A DNA stretch of 64,000 nt, taken from Formicarius rufipectus (Eukaryota; Chordata; Aves; Passeriformes; Formicariidae). Position 1 is the stretch's first letter; each line of letters opens with the position of its first letter. Location of the stretch: the NCBI GenBank assembly GCA_013399695.1, contig VXAU01000753.1:37020-101019 (forward strand), in the 5' to 3' direction. Of this stretch, positions 25,601-37,021 are shown in pieces. A model generated the notes under the pieces. It worked only from the letters and a program-made list of their open reading frames with translations, was not told the origin of the DNA and ran no database searches. Both the position numbers and the translations under genes were made by a program.

Positions 25601-27110
25601 AACATATAATGGGCTAGTAGATACTTGTCAGAATTTCCTTTGCTTGTGTCCATCAGAGGCCATCACTTATTTTGCCAAAAAACTATTTCAGTGCCTGAAG
25701 TTTACATTAACTTGCTGAGATTTCTCCAATTATATCAACCACTGACAGAAGCAATTTTATTTGGTTTCTCTTTTATTCTGTCAGAAGCTAGAAAGATAAA
25801 AAGATACTGTCTGCAACTACAGAAATCATGTGGAAAGTCATCAATCAAAAAGACAAGGCAAAACATCAAGCATACAAAACAATGGACTTAGCCAGAATGA
25901 CAAAACACACAAAAAGCATTCTTCATTAGTATCTCTTCTTCACTGTAGCATTCAAATTTTACAGCATTTTAGAACTTCCTTTAGAGTAAGGCAGACTCAA
26001 AAACGGAAGATATTCCTGTCCTCATGAAAATGAAATACACAAAATATTACTCAAAATGCTAATTTATAAGCTGCTTATTTTGCCTTGAAACATAATGAAG
26101 TAAAAACCAAAATTCAGAGCTACTTTTGCCACTTCTGTAAGAGCAGGAGCAAGCACATTTGTGAGCTTCCTTTGTCTCTTTTTAATCCGATTGCATTTTT
26201 ATATTAAAAAAACAGAGATCACAGATACAGATCTATGATATATGCTTATCTGCTGTTACAGTAGGAAACAGAAAAGCAGTACATGATTAAACATGTAACA
26301 AGTGTTGTATCTTAATGAAGCAACCTACTGAATATTCAGTGGAATTCACTGACGGACTGACTGCAGCGTGGGGCTTTGCCAATAACTGCATACTAAAAAG
26401 GAGGGACGAGGGGATGTGTTTGGAAAGACAAAACAAAACCAACTCCAAAACACAAAAGCTGGGAAGGGCTACCAGGGCAGAGATCAAAGATATTCTTATA
26501 AGATCATTGCTACAGGGCTGAGCCACCCTGGGGATAAAAAAAAATGCTTCATGCAGATTAGCTGTACTTATAACACGTATTCAGTGTAAGCAAAGATGCA
26601 AGATTAAATTTTAGATGCCTTGCTAATATATCTATGCATTCATTAATATGTCCTCTATATAACCCCAATTAATTTTGTAACTGCAAGAGAAAACTCCAGA
26701 CTGCTGTTCCTGTCATGTAACAAAGCCTCAGCTGCTCTCAGTCCTTCACAGCTCTTAAAGAGCCCCTGAAATGCGGCATCTTTGCTCTGGAAAAACAGCC
26801 TGTGCTATCCATGGCACTGCTTGAACTCTGTCACACATCAACAACAGAAGTTAAAACAAATTCAGCCTTGTCTTTTTCTCTTCTGTCATATCATTCTTCA
26901 CCAGTAATAGGAATTAAGAGGTCTTGGCAGCACTGGAAAAATAAATGGGGTTTCTTATCACAGTTACATTATCACACCAAAAGCACTAGGAACTACATTT
27001 ACACAGGAGTTCCAGGCAAGGTAAGACTGAAAGCAGAACCAACCAGCTTTCCCTATGTTAATCTGGTTCCCTGGAAGCTTAGAGGTATTTACAATTACAT
27101 GGGCAGCAGT
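22622..27110. other. Noncoding interval with candidate regulatory block
   Basis: No gene is seen. The longest non-CR1 open frame apart from the CR1 remnant at 3.5 kb is at 23268-23690 minus (140 codons). It has no domain, and the same DNA carries paired forkhead-like words (TGTTTATT at 23371, TGTAAACA at 23382). A short perfect hairpin lies at 24526-24548. The plus frame at 26802-27128 runs into a CR1 tail and is not a gene. No other repeat is recognised. Confidence 0.45.
23371..23389. promoter_or_regulatory. Paired forkhead-like sites
   Basis: TGTTTATT (23371-23378) and TGTAAACA (23382-23389) lie 3 nt apart. TGTAAACA is the FOX consensus RYAAAYA type, and TGTTTATT is a FOX-like site in the opposite orientation. 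The surrounding 23270-23720 is non-repetitive. Function is inferred from motif alone. Confidence 0.3.
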
Positions 27111-27219
27111 TGCTCAAACTTGATCTAGTGGGAGGTGTTCCTGCCTAAGGCAGGGGAGTTGGAACTAGATCATCTGTAAGGTCCCTTCCAACCCAAACCA
27201 TTCTGCAATTCTATGATTT
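27111..27219 (+). mobile_element. CR1 LINE 3'-end fragment
   Basis: GATCTAGTGGGAGGTGTTCC, GGCAGGGGAGTTGGAACTAG and GTCCCTTCCAACCCAAACC end with TTCTGCAATTCTATGATT. This is the last about 110 nt of sense CR1, among the better preserved tails here. Confidence 0.96.
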
Positions 27220-27964
27220 AAAACAGATATACAGGTCTGTTGAGTATATTTGCTTATTTTGTTTTACAGCTCCATGCAGCAACATCATGAGTTAATTTGC
27301 AGCTCATAAGATCCACTGCAACATCAGGAGAGTCTTGGACTTCCTATTTTCACAGTACCTGTGACTAGCGCATGACTTTAGTTTTTATACAGAGTTCAAT
27401 ACCAAAAAAATAGTCCCAAAGTTTGTTAAACTCATCAATGGGACTTCTGCATCTGAAAAAAAAAATTGCTATAGAATGTTTTGACCTTATTTATCTAAAC
27501 TGTGTTTAGAACTCAATTTTTATTGAAGTCAATGGTAATTAATGAAATAGCTCATTCCTAATCTACATTTTTAGACACAGAAAAATTACTCTATGACAAT
27601 TACCAGGAAGCTTGGGCTAATACATTTTTCACAGAATTATTAATCATCCAGGCTCATCCTCAGAGCTCCTTCCCTTATCTTTGTTAATTTGTTGGACAAG
27701 CACAACAACCACTATAGTGAGGTTTGACTCACACCTGGACAGGGAAAGCTTCTGCCAGAGGGAAAGAGGTGTTTCTTCAGATACAGAAAAGAGAGACTGT
27801 CAGATTCCAGAAGCCTTCACAAGAATGACCTTCCCGCACCCAAGTGAATAAATAAAAATAATGATATGATGCAAAGGATACTACACACTCACCAGAAGAC
27901 CGGAATTGGGGGAAAAAGAGAGATCTAGAGCAGAAACTAAACATCTTTCCCCCACTAGATCCTG
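27220..27964. other. Noncoding interval, no gene seen
   Basis: Unique AT-rich sequence between two CR1 copies. ATTGAAGTCAATGG at 27522-27535 resembles a word found in an old amniote repeat (see findings). No ORF is supported. Confidence 0.5.
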
Positions 27965-28908
27965 AGAATCTTTCAGTCACTGGTGGTGCTCCCCAGGGCT
28001 CTGCTTTGGGTTCAGTCCTGTTTAATACCTTTACTGATGAACTGAATGAGGGGATTGAATGTAAATTTGCAGATGATACCAAGTCAGGTGAGAGTGTTGA
28101 TCTGCTGGAGGGTAGAAAGGGTCTGCAGAGGCAATCCGGACAGGCTGGATCGATGGGCTGAGATGAAGGGTATGAAGTTATACAAGGTCTTGCACTTGGG
28201 TCAGAACAACCACAGGCAGTGCTACAGGCTGGAAAGAGTGTCTGGAAAGCTGCCCAGCAGAAAAGGACCTAGAAGTGCTGATTGACAATGGCTGATCATG
28301 AGCCAGCAGTGTGCCTAGGTGGCCAAGAAGGCCAGTGGCATCCTGGCTTGAATCAGCAGTAGTGCAGCCAGCAGGACCACCCAGTGGTCTTCCCTCTGTA
28401 CTCATCACCAGTAAGGCCACACCTCAAGTGCTGTGTACCCTTCTGAGCCCCTCACCGACTGAGGTGCTGGAACAAGCCCATAGAAGGACAATGAAGTGGG
28501 GGAGGGTCTAGAGGGTAACTCCTATGAGGAGCAGCTGAGGGAGCTGGGGTGGTTTAGCATGAGAAAAATGAGGCTCGGGGTAACCCATACAACTACTTGA
28601 AAGGAGGGTGTTGCCAAGTGGGGGCTCTTCTCTCCAGCAAATAGTGACAGACAAAGAAGACATGACTTGAACCTGTGCCAGTGGAGATTCAGGTTGGACT
28701 TTAGAAGGAATTTCTTAATGAAAATGGTTGTTCAACACTGGAATGGACTGGCTAGGAAGCTAGTGGAGTCACCACCCTTGGAGGTGTTAAAGTAATGACT
28801 GGATGTGGACTTCAGTGCCATGGCCTTGTTGACAAGATGGTGATCAATCAAAGGTTGGGCTTGATGATCTCAGAGGTCTTTTCCAGGCTAAATGAATCTG
28901 TGATTCTC
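27965..28908 (+). mobile_element. CR1 LINE, ~0.94 kb, with RT palm remnant
   Basis: The longest uninterrupted sense CR1. Reading from about 27982 it keeps RT motif B-like GAPQGSALGSVLFNTF and, in the same frame, motif C FADD (codons at 28066-28077), the catalytic aspartates of the palm. A frameshift near 28120 moves similarity to the frame of 28046-28285, which shows DRLDRWAEMKGMKL and KVLHLGQNN. Later similarity continues with stops through the 3' region (GTTCAACACTGGAATGGACT) to a GTGATTCTC tail. The endonuclease and RT motif A are missing, so the copy is 5'-truncated and dead. The minus frames over this stretch are shadows. Confidence 0.93.
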
Positions 28909-30491
28909 CTATTTGAGTAATTTAATGGGTAAGACAGAGAGCTTTGCCTTTGATAAGGAAAAGAGGAAACAGATTCAATGTGACATGGCATTGAGAGATG
29001 GAAGTCTCCTTCTGTAAGGAGACTTCCCCCCCCTCTTTCCACTGCAAGTCATTCCATCAATCCTGACTTTCTGTAAGCTGTCAGCAACCCAGCTGAGCTA
29101 CAGGACAACATGCCAGGACAGAAAGAAAAGGAGGAACAGCCAGAGTGGCTCCTACCCTTCCAGAAAATGAGGCCATCAAAGACAATGCAACTGAAGAGGT
29201 TCATTCCTGACCATCCTCGTTTGAAAATAATTTAGGTTCAGGAAAAAAAAAAATCAACCAAAACAAACAAAAACAAACAGTAATTCACCTGGTTACTAGT
29301 TTTTGCACATTTGCCACTGATGCTTACAGTCAAATCCCACAAAAAATTAGGAAATTGAGATAGATGGAATAGCCTAACATTCAAAATGTTCAGACAACTA
29401 GGGAGATAAAAGATTCTCACAGGAATTTTTACTTTACAGCTTATCTGAAAGAAGTGGAGTATACTTGAAAATAAATCTAACATCACAATATTACTAATAA
29501 GGCTCATTTAGGACCCAGAGTTATCATTCATTTAATGAGCACTGATTAGCTCCATTCCTAGGAGAAAAGGGAAGAGATGCACATTTAAATTAGACAGAAC
29601 TTGCATGTCTGAATTTCAGGTACAGCTGTGTTGAATTCAGATTTCCCAAAACACCAGAGATTCACGAGGCACTTTTTACTGAATGAGCACTGTCTAAGAC
29701 GTGTAAGTATATACTGAAGCTCTGTAGATGCAGACCAAAGGATTCTGAGCTTACTGCACCATCTCGTGTCAAAGAAGGGGAAGTGCAAGAAAATAATTTC
29801 AAACTCATTTCGTTACACCACATACTTCTTCCTTTAACAGCTTAGTAAACACAACTTCATCACCTCCATAAGTTGCAAAGAACATTTATCATCTTAATAG
29901 GGCAACTCCAACAAAAATACTCCAATGTTAGCATTTTCCTAAGTGTTAACACAGCCACATAACTGAAAACTTATTTTACAACTTCAGTGTTTGACATTCA
30001 AAGTTGCTTAAGCTGGTGAAAATTTTGTCTTCGCCACACTAACAAGCAGATCAACCTTTAAAAGAAGTTTAAGTCTTTCTAAAAGTAAGCATTTTCTGGA
30101 ACTGAGTTCAGTTTACATGAAATGCTCCAAGAGAGAAGAAAAGCAAAATTAATGCAAAACATGTAATGTTGCAAAAATGAAATACAGAGAGAAGGGGGTC
30201 TGGTTTTCTGCACAACTGTTATTGCTCATTATTATCTTCTGAAAGGGAGTAATCTGGCTAGTGCATACTATATCTTATGTACTTGGAATATTACAAAAAC
30301 ACGCCAAATGTCAACTTCAGAAAATCTATTCACATTTCTAAACAGTATTTATCAATATAATCAGTATGTGTGTGTCTCAAAGAGGTTTTCAAAATATCTG
30401 AGGACAAGAGTTATTATTCAGCACATTAAAGTAGTGCAAAGTTAAAGAAAATCATTTCTATATTTTGCTTTCCAAAAAATCCTTCAGAGGT
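28909..30491. other. Noncoding interval, no gene seen
   Basis: Unique sequence with an A/C-rich simple patch near 29244-29280. Minus frames at 29238-29507 and 29585-29788 lack motifs. No repeat is recognised. Confidence 0.5.
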
Positions 30492-30710
30492 CATGGAATC
30501 ATAGAACAGTTTAGTTGGAAGGGTTCGTCTTAAAGATCATCCAGTTCCAATCCCCTTGCCATGGGCAACAACAACTTATACTACATAAGGTTACTCAAAG
30601 CCCCATCCAGCCTTGCACACTTCCAGGGACAGGGCACCCACAACTTCTCTAGGCAACCTGTACCCATGTCTCACTGCCCTTGCAGTATACAGTTTCTACC
30701 TAATATCCAA
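30492..30710 (-). mobile_element. CR1 LINE 3' fragment
   Basis: CATGGAATCATAGAACAGTT, then TTGGAAGGGTTCGTCTTAAA, CACTTCCAGGGACAGGGCAC and CCACAACTTCTCTAGGCAAC, ending near CTACCTAATATCCAA. This is an inverted CR1 3' end of about 220 nt with no useful open frame. Confidence 0.96.
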
Positions 30711-33537
30711 TAGAATAATCTAATAATTATGAGTTCCACTAGGATATTTCTGGACTATATAAAACAATCTGGAATATGAAATTACAGCCAAATTATTTAA
30801 CATCTTGTATACTTGAACACAATATAAAATATAAGATCCTTCATTCCTATGCAACATGGACCACATCAGGCATTTTGAATCATGTGTGATAAACAAAAAC
30901 AAACAAACAAAAAAAATTACCTGAATCCTTCCAACATGAGTGTTAGAAAATGCTTCAAGAATCCCTGGGATGTTTTGCTTGGATATGTACACAGGGGAAT
31001 AGACAGGCCCACAGGTTTTTTGCCAGTTCTTCAACCATCCACCAGACTTGTAACTAATGATGGAAGGATTTCCTCAAGCTGACAAGCTGGATGCAAACTG
31101 GCATGTTCACTGAAAACTTGGGAGTGGGGCATGGTAGGAAGCAGCCTACATGTACAGACAAGATATAACACTCACAGTTTGCAAGAGATAGTTGTGGGCA
31201 CTTGCAAGTTGGGGAGGGCTGGAATCAGCCATCCCAGAGAGCAGCTTTAGAGCTGTATGAGCTTTGTACATTTCTTTTCAAATGTATGAAAATCCATGCA
31301 AAAAAGCAACACTTTCTTCTGCCAAAGTCAAGGAAAAGTGATGTCATTAAGATGAACGTGTGGCTTTGTTTTGGGACAACCAGTTCTGAAGCATCTTAAC
31401 TAGATTATTTTTGTGCTCAAACATTTTTCTTTTATGATATTATTTCAAACAAAGATATTGCACTAATCATCCTATCATCAGGGCATCATGCAGCCACCAA
31501 GTACAGGATGCACAGGGGATAACATGATCCCTGGTTTGGTGTTAAGGAAACTTCCCAGTCTGACTATTCTTGAGACACTCCAGTAGTCACACTTCCCACA
31601 CCAGAGACTTTCACTGCTGGGACAGAAGCCCCTTCACAGTGAGAACCTCCAGTGATCCCATGGGTGCCCTGCTTGACTTCCTGCACACCCCACACTCACA
31701 CACATGTACACCAGGCTTCCTTACTGGTTCCACCCCAGGTTTTCCACAGCAGTCTCAGATGTCTCATTCTATAAATCAAGTTATTCATGGCACTGCAACA
31801 CAAACAGCCCAAGCTTTTACCTAATGATATTAAACTACAGCATAGAAAGTGTGTAATTCAAGACAATAACCGATTCTGACTGGATTTTCAATTATTGGAA
31901 TGCTATTTCTCAACTATGTGGAAATCATTATGACAAAAAGCTTCTGATCAGGGATTTCAGTCAATTCCCAGCAATAAAACTGAATTCAAAGCAGGTATTT
32001 CAGATAGGAAGAGCACCATAGTGCCATGAGCTCTAGCAGGTTCTCTCCAGCTTCCTGAGCTAATTCTCTACTGATGGTTGAAAGATGGAACATAGATTGC
32101 AAACGAAAGAAAGCAGGAACTTCAAAGCCATTTGAAGAGACAAATTGCTAAATTTAGATTAAATGGCAGGCATGAGATACTAAGTGGGAGACATGAGACA
32201 CTGTGAATCTGAAGGAAAGAAGGGAAAGGGACAGATTCAGACAAAAATTCTCAGGCTGAGGGAAAAACTTGCAGAAGACACTGACTTTGAAGAGGAAATA
32301 CTCTATGGCTCCTCTCCTCCCATCACTTCAGAAAACAGACTCAGACAACAAGTTTGTTTGTCACAACAGCAAATTACACTGAGAGCTGTATCAGCTTGGA
32401 TGATATAGCCTTACTTGAAAGTCTCCAAATACAAAGAAAAATAACTACTTTAACTTTCATGAATAAAAGAAACCACCACTGTAATCATAATACTAAGGAA
32501 ATTATAGAGGAACAAGGATGTTTCCCTTCCAGGCAAGCAGCTGCTTTGTCTGTGATTGTCCCCTGATGTTACACAGAGGCCTCATGAATGTAGTCACTTC
32601 CAAATAACTGAAGTGATAATCTGAGCATAAGATGATATATCATTGCTTGGTACTGTTGACTTCTGCAGTAGAAGTAAGTAACCTAGAAAGCTGCTAGAAA
32701 CAAGAAAAGACAAGCAACATGTAAACTAAACACAGGACTAACAAGAGCAGAGGACAAAGATTAATGCACATGGCTATTCCACGAAGGCTCAATACACACC
32801 ATCTGCATTCACATCAATCTTTAATAATAAACATTTCCTTTCAGTTGTAACCACGCTGTAACACTCCACTAGGCAAGCAATGCCCATTTCACAGGCTTTA
32901 ACATCAGAAGCAGCAAAGCCCATTTGCCTTGTTTGCTGCTTAGTTAATTGCTGGAATAAAACCATTACCCAGAACATCATTGCCTCTAGGAAAAAAATAT
33001 TTTTCTCCCTTTCCCAGATGTAGTAGAAAATAAAACAGGAAATTCATGATGCTCATCACTACATGTATGCTTATTCCATTAGAGAAGTTCTAGGAATATT
33101 TTCAAACTATTCCAGTCTTGTTAAAGAGTAAATTTCTGCAAATTGTTTCTTTTTGGTTATTATACAGGTTCACTAAGAAGATATACTAGAGGACACCAGA
33201 TACACACACAAAAATCTTCTATATTTTATAAATAGTTGCCTTAGCTAACAGAAGGATATCTCTATAGTACTATGAATTGCATCAAACCCCACAGAAAACC
33301 AATGCTTGAGCAGTAAGGATATGAATAGTGGCAAATGAGATCCCTTTTCAGGCATAAGTTGTGACTTTGATATAGCTTTTTGAGAGATAGGAAACTAGGA
33401 TTCCATCAGACAGTTACACAAAGTAGTTTTTTTCAGTCGTTTTTTTTGAACCAGGATAATCAGGAAGGGAAGTCTGCCATTTCAAAATCACTGTGATAAT
33501 GAGGTTGAGAACCTGCATTATTCCTTTCCCAATTATT

Positions 33538-33582
33538 AAAAAAAAAAAAAAAAAAACAAACAAAACCAAACAAACAAAAAAA
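33538..33582. repeat. Poly(A) and CAAA-rich low complexity
   Basis: Nineteen A residues, then CAAACAAAACC and similar units. It could be the relic of a retroposed tail, but no retrogene body is visible upstream, so I call it simple sequence only. Confidence 0.85.
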
Positions 33583-34512
33583 CAGGCTCATTTCCTATGA
33601 ATTGTTTTTACACAAGCAAAAATCTCACTCAAAGGAAAAGTCTCATATCTCAACAATACAAAGCTTTGACAACTCTGTCACCTGTTACACTACACTGAGC
33701 CTTAAAAATCCATCACAGGACAATCACTCCACAATGATACTTTTCAAAAAGCAGCCTGTCTGCCTGTACAACAAAATGTTTCCCAGCCATTTCTTGCTAC
33801 ATGTTTTCTCATATTCGAGGACCAAAGGCACAGGCAGTATTGATCCTACCTTCAAAGGAGAAATGTGTGACTGTAAGACATATCCATGCACGTTCTCTAT
33901 TTGAGACAAGTTCTTCTCTGATACGTGAACAAGCTCTGGTCCTCTCACTTCGTGGGTTAAACGAGGCAAAGTATGATCATGTGGAGTGTCCTCATCTTGA
34001 TAACGGTATTTCTAGTAGAAAAAGAAAATAGCAAGGAAGAACAAATAAGCTTTGAGGCAATTCATATTTGTTAATATAATAACAGAATAACAATAAGTAT
34101 CAGACAGTAGACAATAATGTTTGTATTTCCCAATCTGTTCAGGAGAGAATGCCTCATTCTTTTTTTAGCATTTTATCAAGGAGAGGAATGTGATGTATGT
34201 CAGAAATACAACAAAACTTTCACCATCAGATAGACTTCTGAGACAACACACTGATGAGAAAAAGGAGCCATGTTGACCAAATAAGATGTAGTGTCAGATC
34301 ATATTTCATATCCTGGTATTAATAACTGCACTGAGTCTTTTGCTGCTTAGAAGTGTGTACACAGATGCTAGAGAGCATACAAGCACTTCCACAGAGCCAC
34401 AGTCTGGCAGAAGGTTCCCCTCTAGTAAAGTTCTCTCCTTACTTTGAGCACTAATGGGCTATGAGGAGTTACAGCCCTCTTCTCCATGGAGATGCAACAT
34501 GAAATAAAGGAC

Positions 34513-34560
34513 ACAAGGGGCTTGTCCAAGGTCCCAAACAAAGCTTGTAACAAGAAGGAA
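34513..34560 (+). mobile_element. Possible MIR-type SINE scrap
   Basis: CACAAGGGGCTTGTCCAAGG followed by TCCCAAACAAAGCTTGTAAC resembles the MIR stretch GACTTGCCCAAGGTCACACA. The match is short and has no support on either side, so this is weak. Confidence 0.25.
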
Positions 34561-35356
34561 AATAACCCTAAAAATTAAATAACTACTCTGTCCTTCAGCT
34601 AGAATCCTTTGTAAAAAGGCACCATCCACTTTGCTGGCAGGTCCAGATGAATCCTGAACAGCGGCCATTGGATGAAAGGCTAAGACCTATTTGGATGACC
34701 ATACAAGAGCAATAAGTCTGAAGTCAAGGTACAATCCCAGGGACTTCACAAAGCAGACCTCTCCACGAAGCAGAACTCTCTGCTGCTTACCCATTTCTCT
34801 TCAACCACTCAGCTCTGTAGTGTTACTTCAGTTACACATCCCTCCTAAGGAAACCATCCCAGTGTATTCCTGCCTTCACTCTGATGTATGGAAATGTTTC
34901 AGCAGTTGCCAATTATTTTCATAATATATGTGTGACATGATTTATTCTCTTCTTTTCTGGGATATGCCTGCAGCCCTTCACATATTCGCTGTTGAGATAA
35001 CATAATTAGGGAATATATAAAAGGACTGGCACCAGGCAAATATTATTTGGGCAAGAAGCCTCCAGTCTAATAGATGGTACTCCAACCAATGTCACATTTA
35101 AGGCTTGGCACATAGACAATTTAAGCCACAAGCAATCAATTATTTTTTTAATCTAGTGAGTACCCTCTCAACAAAAGACAACTACTCAGAGACAGTCTCT
35201 TTAACGTGAGTCATTTGCTAAAACATAATTAGGAGAAATAAGAGCAAAATACCAGAGTCATCTCATTAACTCAGGAATGTGCAAAATGAAAACATTCAGT
35301 GACTACTTTTTAAAAAGACAAGACAGTAATGACAGAAGCCATAAAAAGCTCTATAT

Positions 35357-35955
35357 CATGGAATCATAGAATCATTTAGCTTGGAAATGACCTTTAAGAT
35401 AATTGAGTTCAAACATTAACCCACCACTTCACCAAGTCCACCACTAAAGCATGCCCCCAAGTGCCAGGTATACACATCTTTAAAATACCTCTAGGGATGA
35501 TGACTCAACCTGGGCAGCCTGTTCCAATGCTTGACAGACCTTTGGTGAACAAATTTTTTCCTAATCTGATCTCAAGCTCCTTTGGCACAACATGAGGTTG
35601 TTTCCTCTCATCCTAGTGTTTGTTGCTTGGTGAGAAGACACTAACCAGACTAATCCCTACCTGGCCACAAGCTCCTTTCAGGCAGTTGTAGAGAATAGTA
35701 AGGTCAACCCTGAGACTCCTTTTTGCAAGTGAAACAACCCCAGTCCTCTCAGCTGCTTCTCATCAGACCTCTGGTCCAGACCCTTCCCCTAGCTATATTG
35801 TCCTCCTCTGGACATGCTCCAGCCCCTATAAGCCTTTCTCATAGTGAGGGACCCAAAAGTCAACACAGGATTTGAGATGCAACCTCACAAGTGTTGAGTA
35901 CAGGAAGATGATCAACATCCTGGTCCTGCTGACAACATTTTTGCAGATACAGACA
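35357..35955 (-). mobile_element. CR1 LINE 3' segment (~600 bp)
   Basis: Starts at the 3' terminus (CATGGAATCATAGAATCATT). It continues with CTTGGAAATGACCTTTAAGA, CCTGGGCAGCCTGTTCCAAT, GCTTGACAGACC, GTCCTCCTCTGGACATGCTC and CACAGGATTTGAGATGCAAC to CTGGTCCTGCTGACAAC. This inverted CR1 belongs to the same 3' type as 21944-22150 and 45066-45387. Its 5' edge faces the 5' edge of the plus-strand CR1 segment at 35985, only about 30 nt away. Together they may be one insertion with a 5' inversion (see findings). An AT microsatellite (35960-35971) lies at the junction. Confidence 0.94.
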
Positions 35956-35959
35956 ATTT

Positions 35960-35971
35960 TATATATATATA
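35960..35971. repeat. (TA)n at CR1 inversion junction
   Basis: TATATATATATA lies between the two oppositely oriented CR1 segments. It is short and may be filler sequence or later slippage. Confidence 0.8.
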
Positions 35972-35984
35972 GATGCTTCCCACT

Positions 35985-37021
35985 TCTATCAAGTTCCTGA
36001 TCCTGTGAATGGGAGTGGGAGAATTGAAGTCCCTCCCACTATAAGTGAAGAGCAGGTTCAGGATCACTTGATTAAGCTGATTAGCCACAAGTCAATGGGA
36101 CTTGATGACACATCCCAGGATCCTGAGGGAATTGGCTGATGTGACTCTCCATCATATTTTAAAATTCATGGCAGTCAGGTGAGGTCCCTGATGACTTGAA
36201 AAAGGGAATCATTACTCACATATTTAATAAGGGGAGAAAGGACAGTCTGGGAAACTACAGACCAGTGAGCTTTACCTTTGTACCTTGGAAGATCACGGAG
36301 AAGAGTGGTGGTGAAGTATTTTCAGGCTCTGTGTGGTGTAGTGGTGAGCATTCTCGTGTGAATTGCTTACCTCCCTTGTACATTTCATTAACATTGCTGC
36401 TATTGCTGTTGATTTTCATATCCCATGGCTGTTTGCAGCAAATTGTTCTTATCTTAGCCTGTCATATTTACCTTTGATGCCTCCAATTCTCCTCTCCAGC
36501 CCACCACAGAGGAGGGAGAGCAGGATGGAGGAATGAGTGAGCAGTACATGATTTGGAGTGGTTTCAGTGGGAACACTGAGTTGGAGAATACCATTCCTAA
36601 ACACAACACATGGAAACAGTCAACAAGGGAAGACCAATGTCATCTCCCTAGACTTCTGTAAAGCCTTTGATATGATCCCAGATGACATCTTTATCTCCAA
36701 ATTGGAGACACATGAATTTGATGGATAGACTATTCAGCGGATAAGGAATTGGCTGGGTGGATGCAGCCAGAGAGCTGTGCTAAATGGTTCTGTGTCAAGG
36801 CGGAGGACAGTGACAACTGGTGTCCCTCAGGACTCTGTCTTGGGACCACTGCTCTTCAATACCTTTATCAATGACATAGTGGGATCAAGTGCACCCTCAG
36901 CAAATTTGCAGGTGACATGAAGCTGAGCAGTACAGTTGACACAAGAAAAGGAAGGAATGCCATCCATAGGGACCTGACAAACTTGAACTGGACCTACAGG
37001 AACTTTCATGAAGTTCAAGTC
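35985..37021 (+). mobile_element. CR1 LINE internal segment: RT domain remnant, split by an LTR
   Basis: This is an internal ORF2 piece without the CR1 3' end. The first part (about 35985-36303) encodes pre-RT and finger remnants: PPTISEEQVQDHLIKL, then NYRPVS at 36253-36270. After an inserted LTR-like segment (about 36304-36610) similarity resumes with RT motif A LDFCKAFD (36648-36671). It continues with TGGTGTCCCTCAG (motif B region) and motif C, where FADD has become FAGD (36905-36916). Motifs A and C are in different frames, so at least one indel has occurred. Similarity stops at CATGAAGTTCAAGT near 37021. About 100-150 nt of expected CR1 is missing around the LTR. The minus frame at 36827-37018 is a shadow. 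Confidence 0.93.
36304..36610 (+). mobile_element. LTR fragment of an avian endogenous retrovirus (ERVL-like), nested in CR1
   Basis: This segment breaks CR1 similarity. It has words typical of avian LTRs: TTTTCATATCCCATGGCTGT, CCAATTCTCCTCTCC, a GAGGGAG and GAATGAGTGAGC block, and a terminal CCATTCCTAAACACAACA just before CR1 resumes. A CA end and loss of CR1 sequence at the site fit a solo LTR, partly deleted. No gag, pol or env part and no primer-binding site was seen. The family assignment is from memory and tentative, and the 5' edge is uncertain by about 40 nt. Confidence 0.6.

Larger units (their letters stand above)
30711..35356. other. Noncoding interval, no gene seen
   Basis: About 4.6 kb without a recognised CR1. 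It holds a 19-nt A-run with an A/C-rich extension at 33538-33582 and a weak MIR-like patch at 34513-34560. Open frames (30720-31034 minus, 31570-31824 plus, 33602-33904 plus, 33724-33969 minus and others) are short and mutually overlapping, with no motif. Confidence 0.5.

Noticed and set aside
28178..28511. Minus frame 28178-28420 and plus frame 28311-28511
   Set aside because: Shadows within the sense CR1 at 27965-28908; no independent protein features.
36335..36356. GTGTAGTGGTGAGCATTCTC resembles a tRNA A-box (Asp/Glu type)
   Set aside because: No B-box (GGTTCGANNC), no acceptor stem pairing and no cloverleaf downstream. It lies inside the LTR-like insert, so it is not a tRNA gene.
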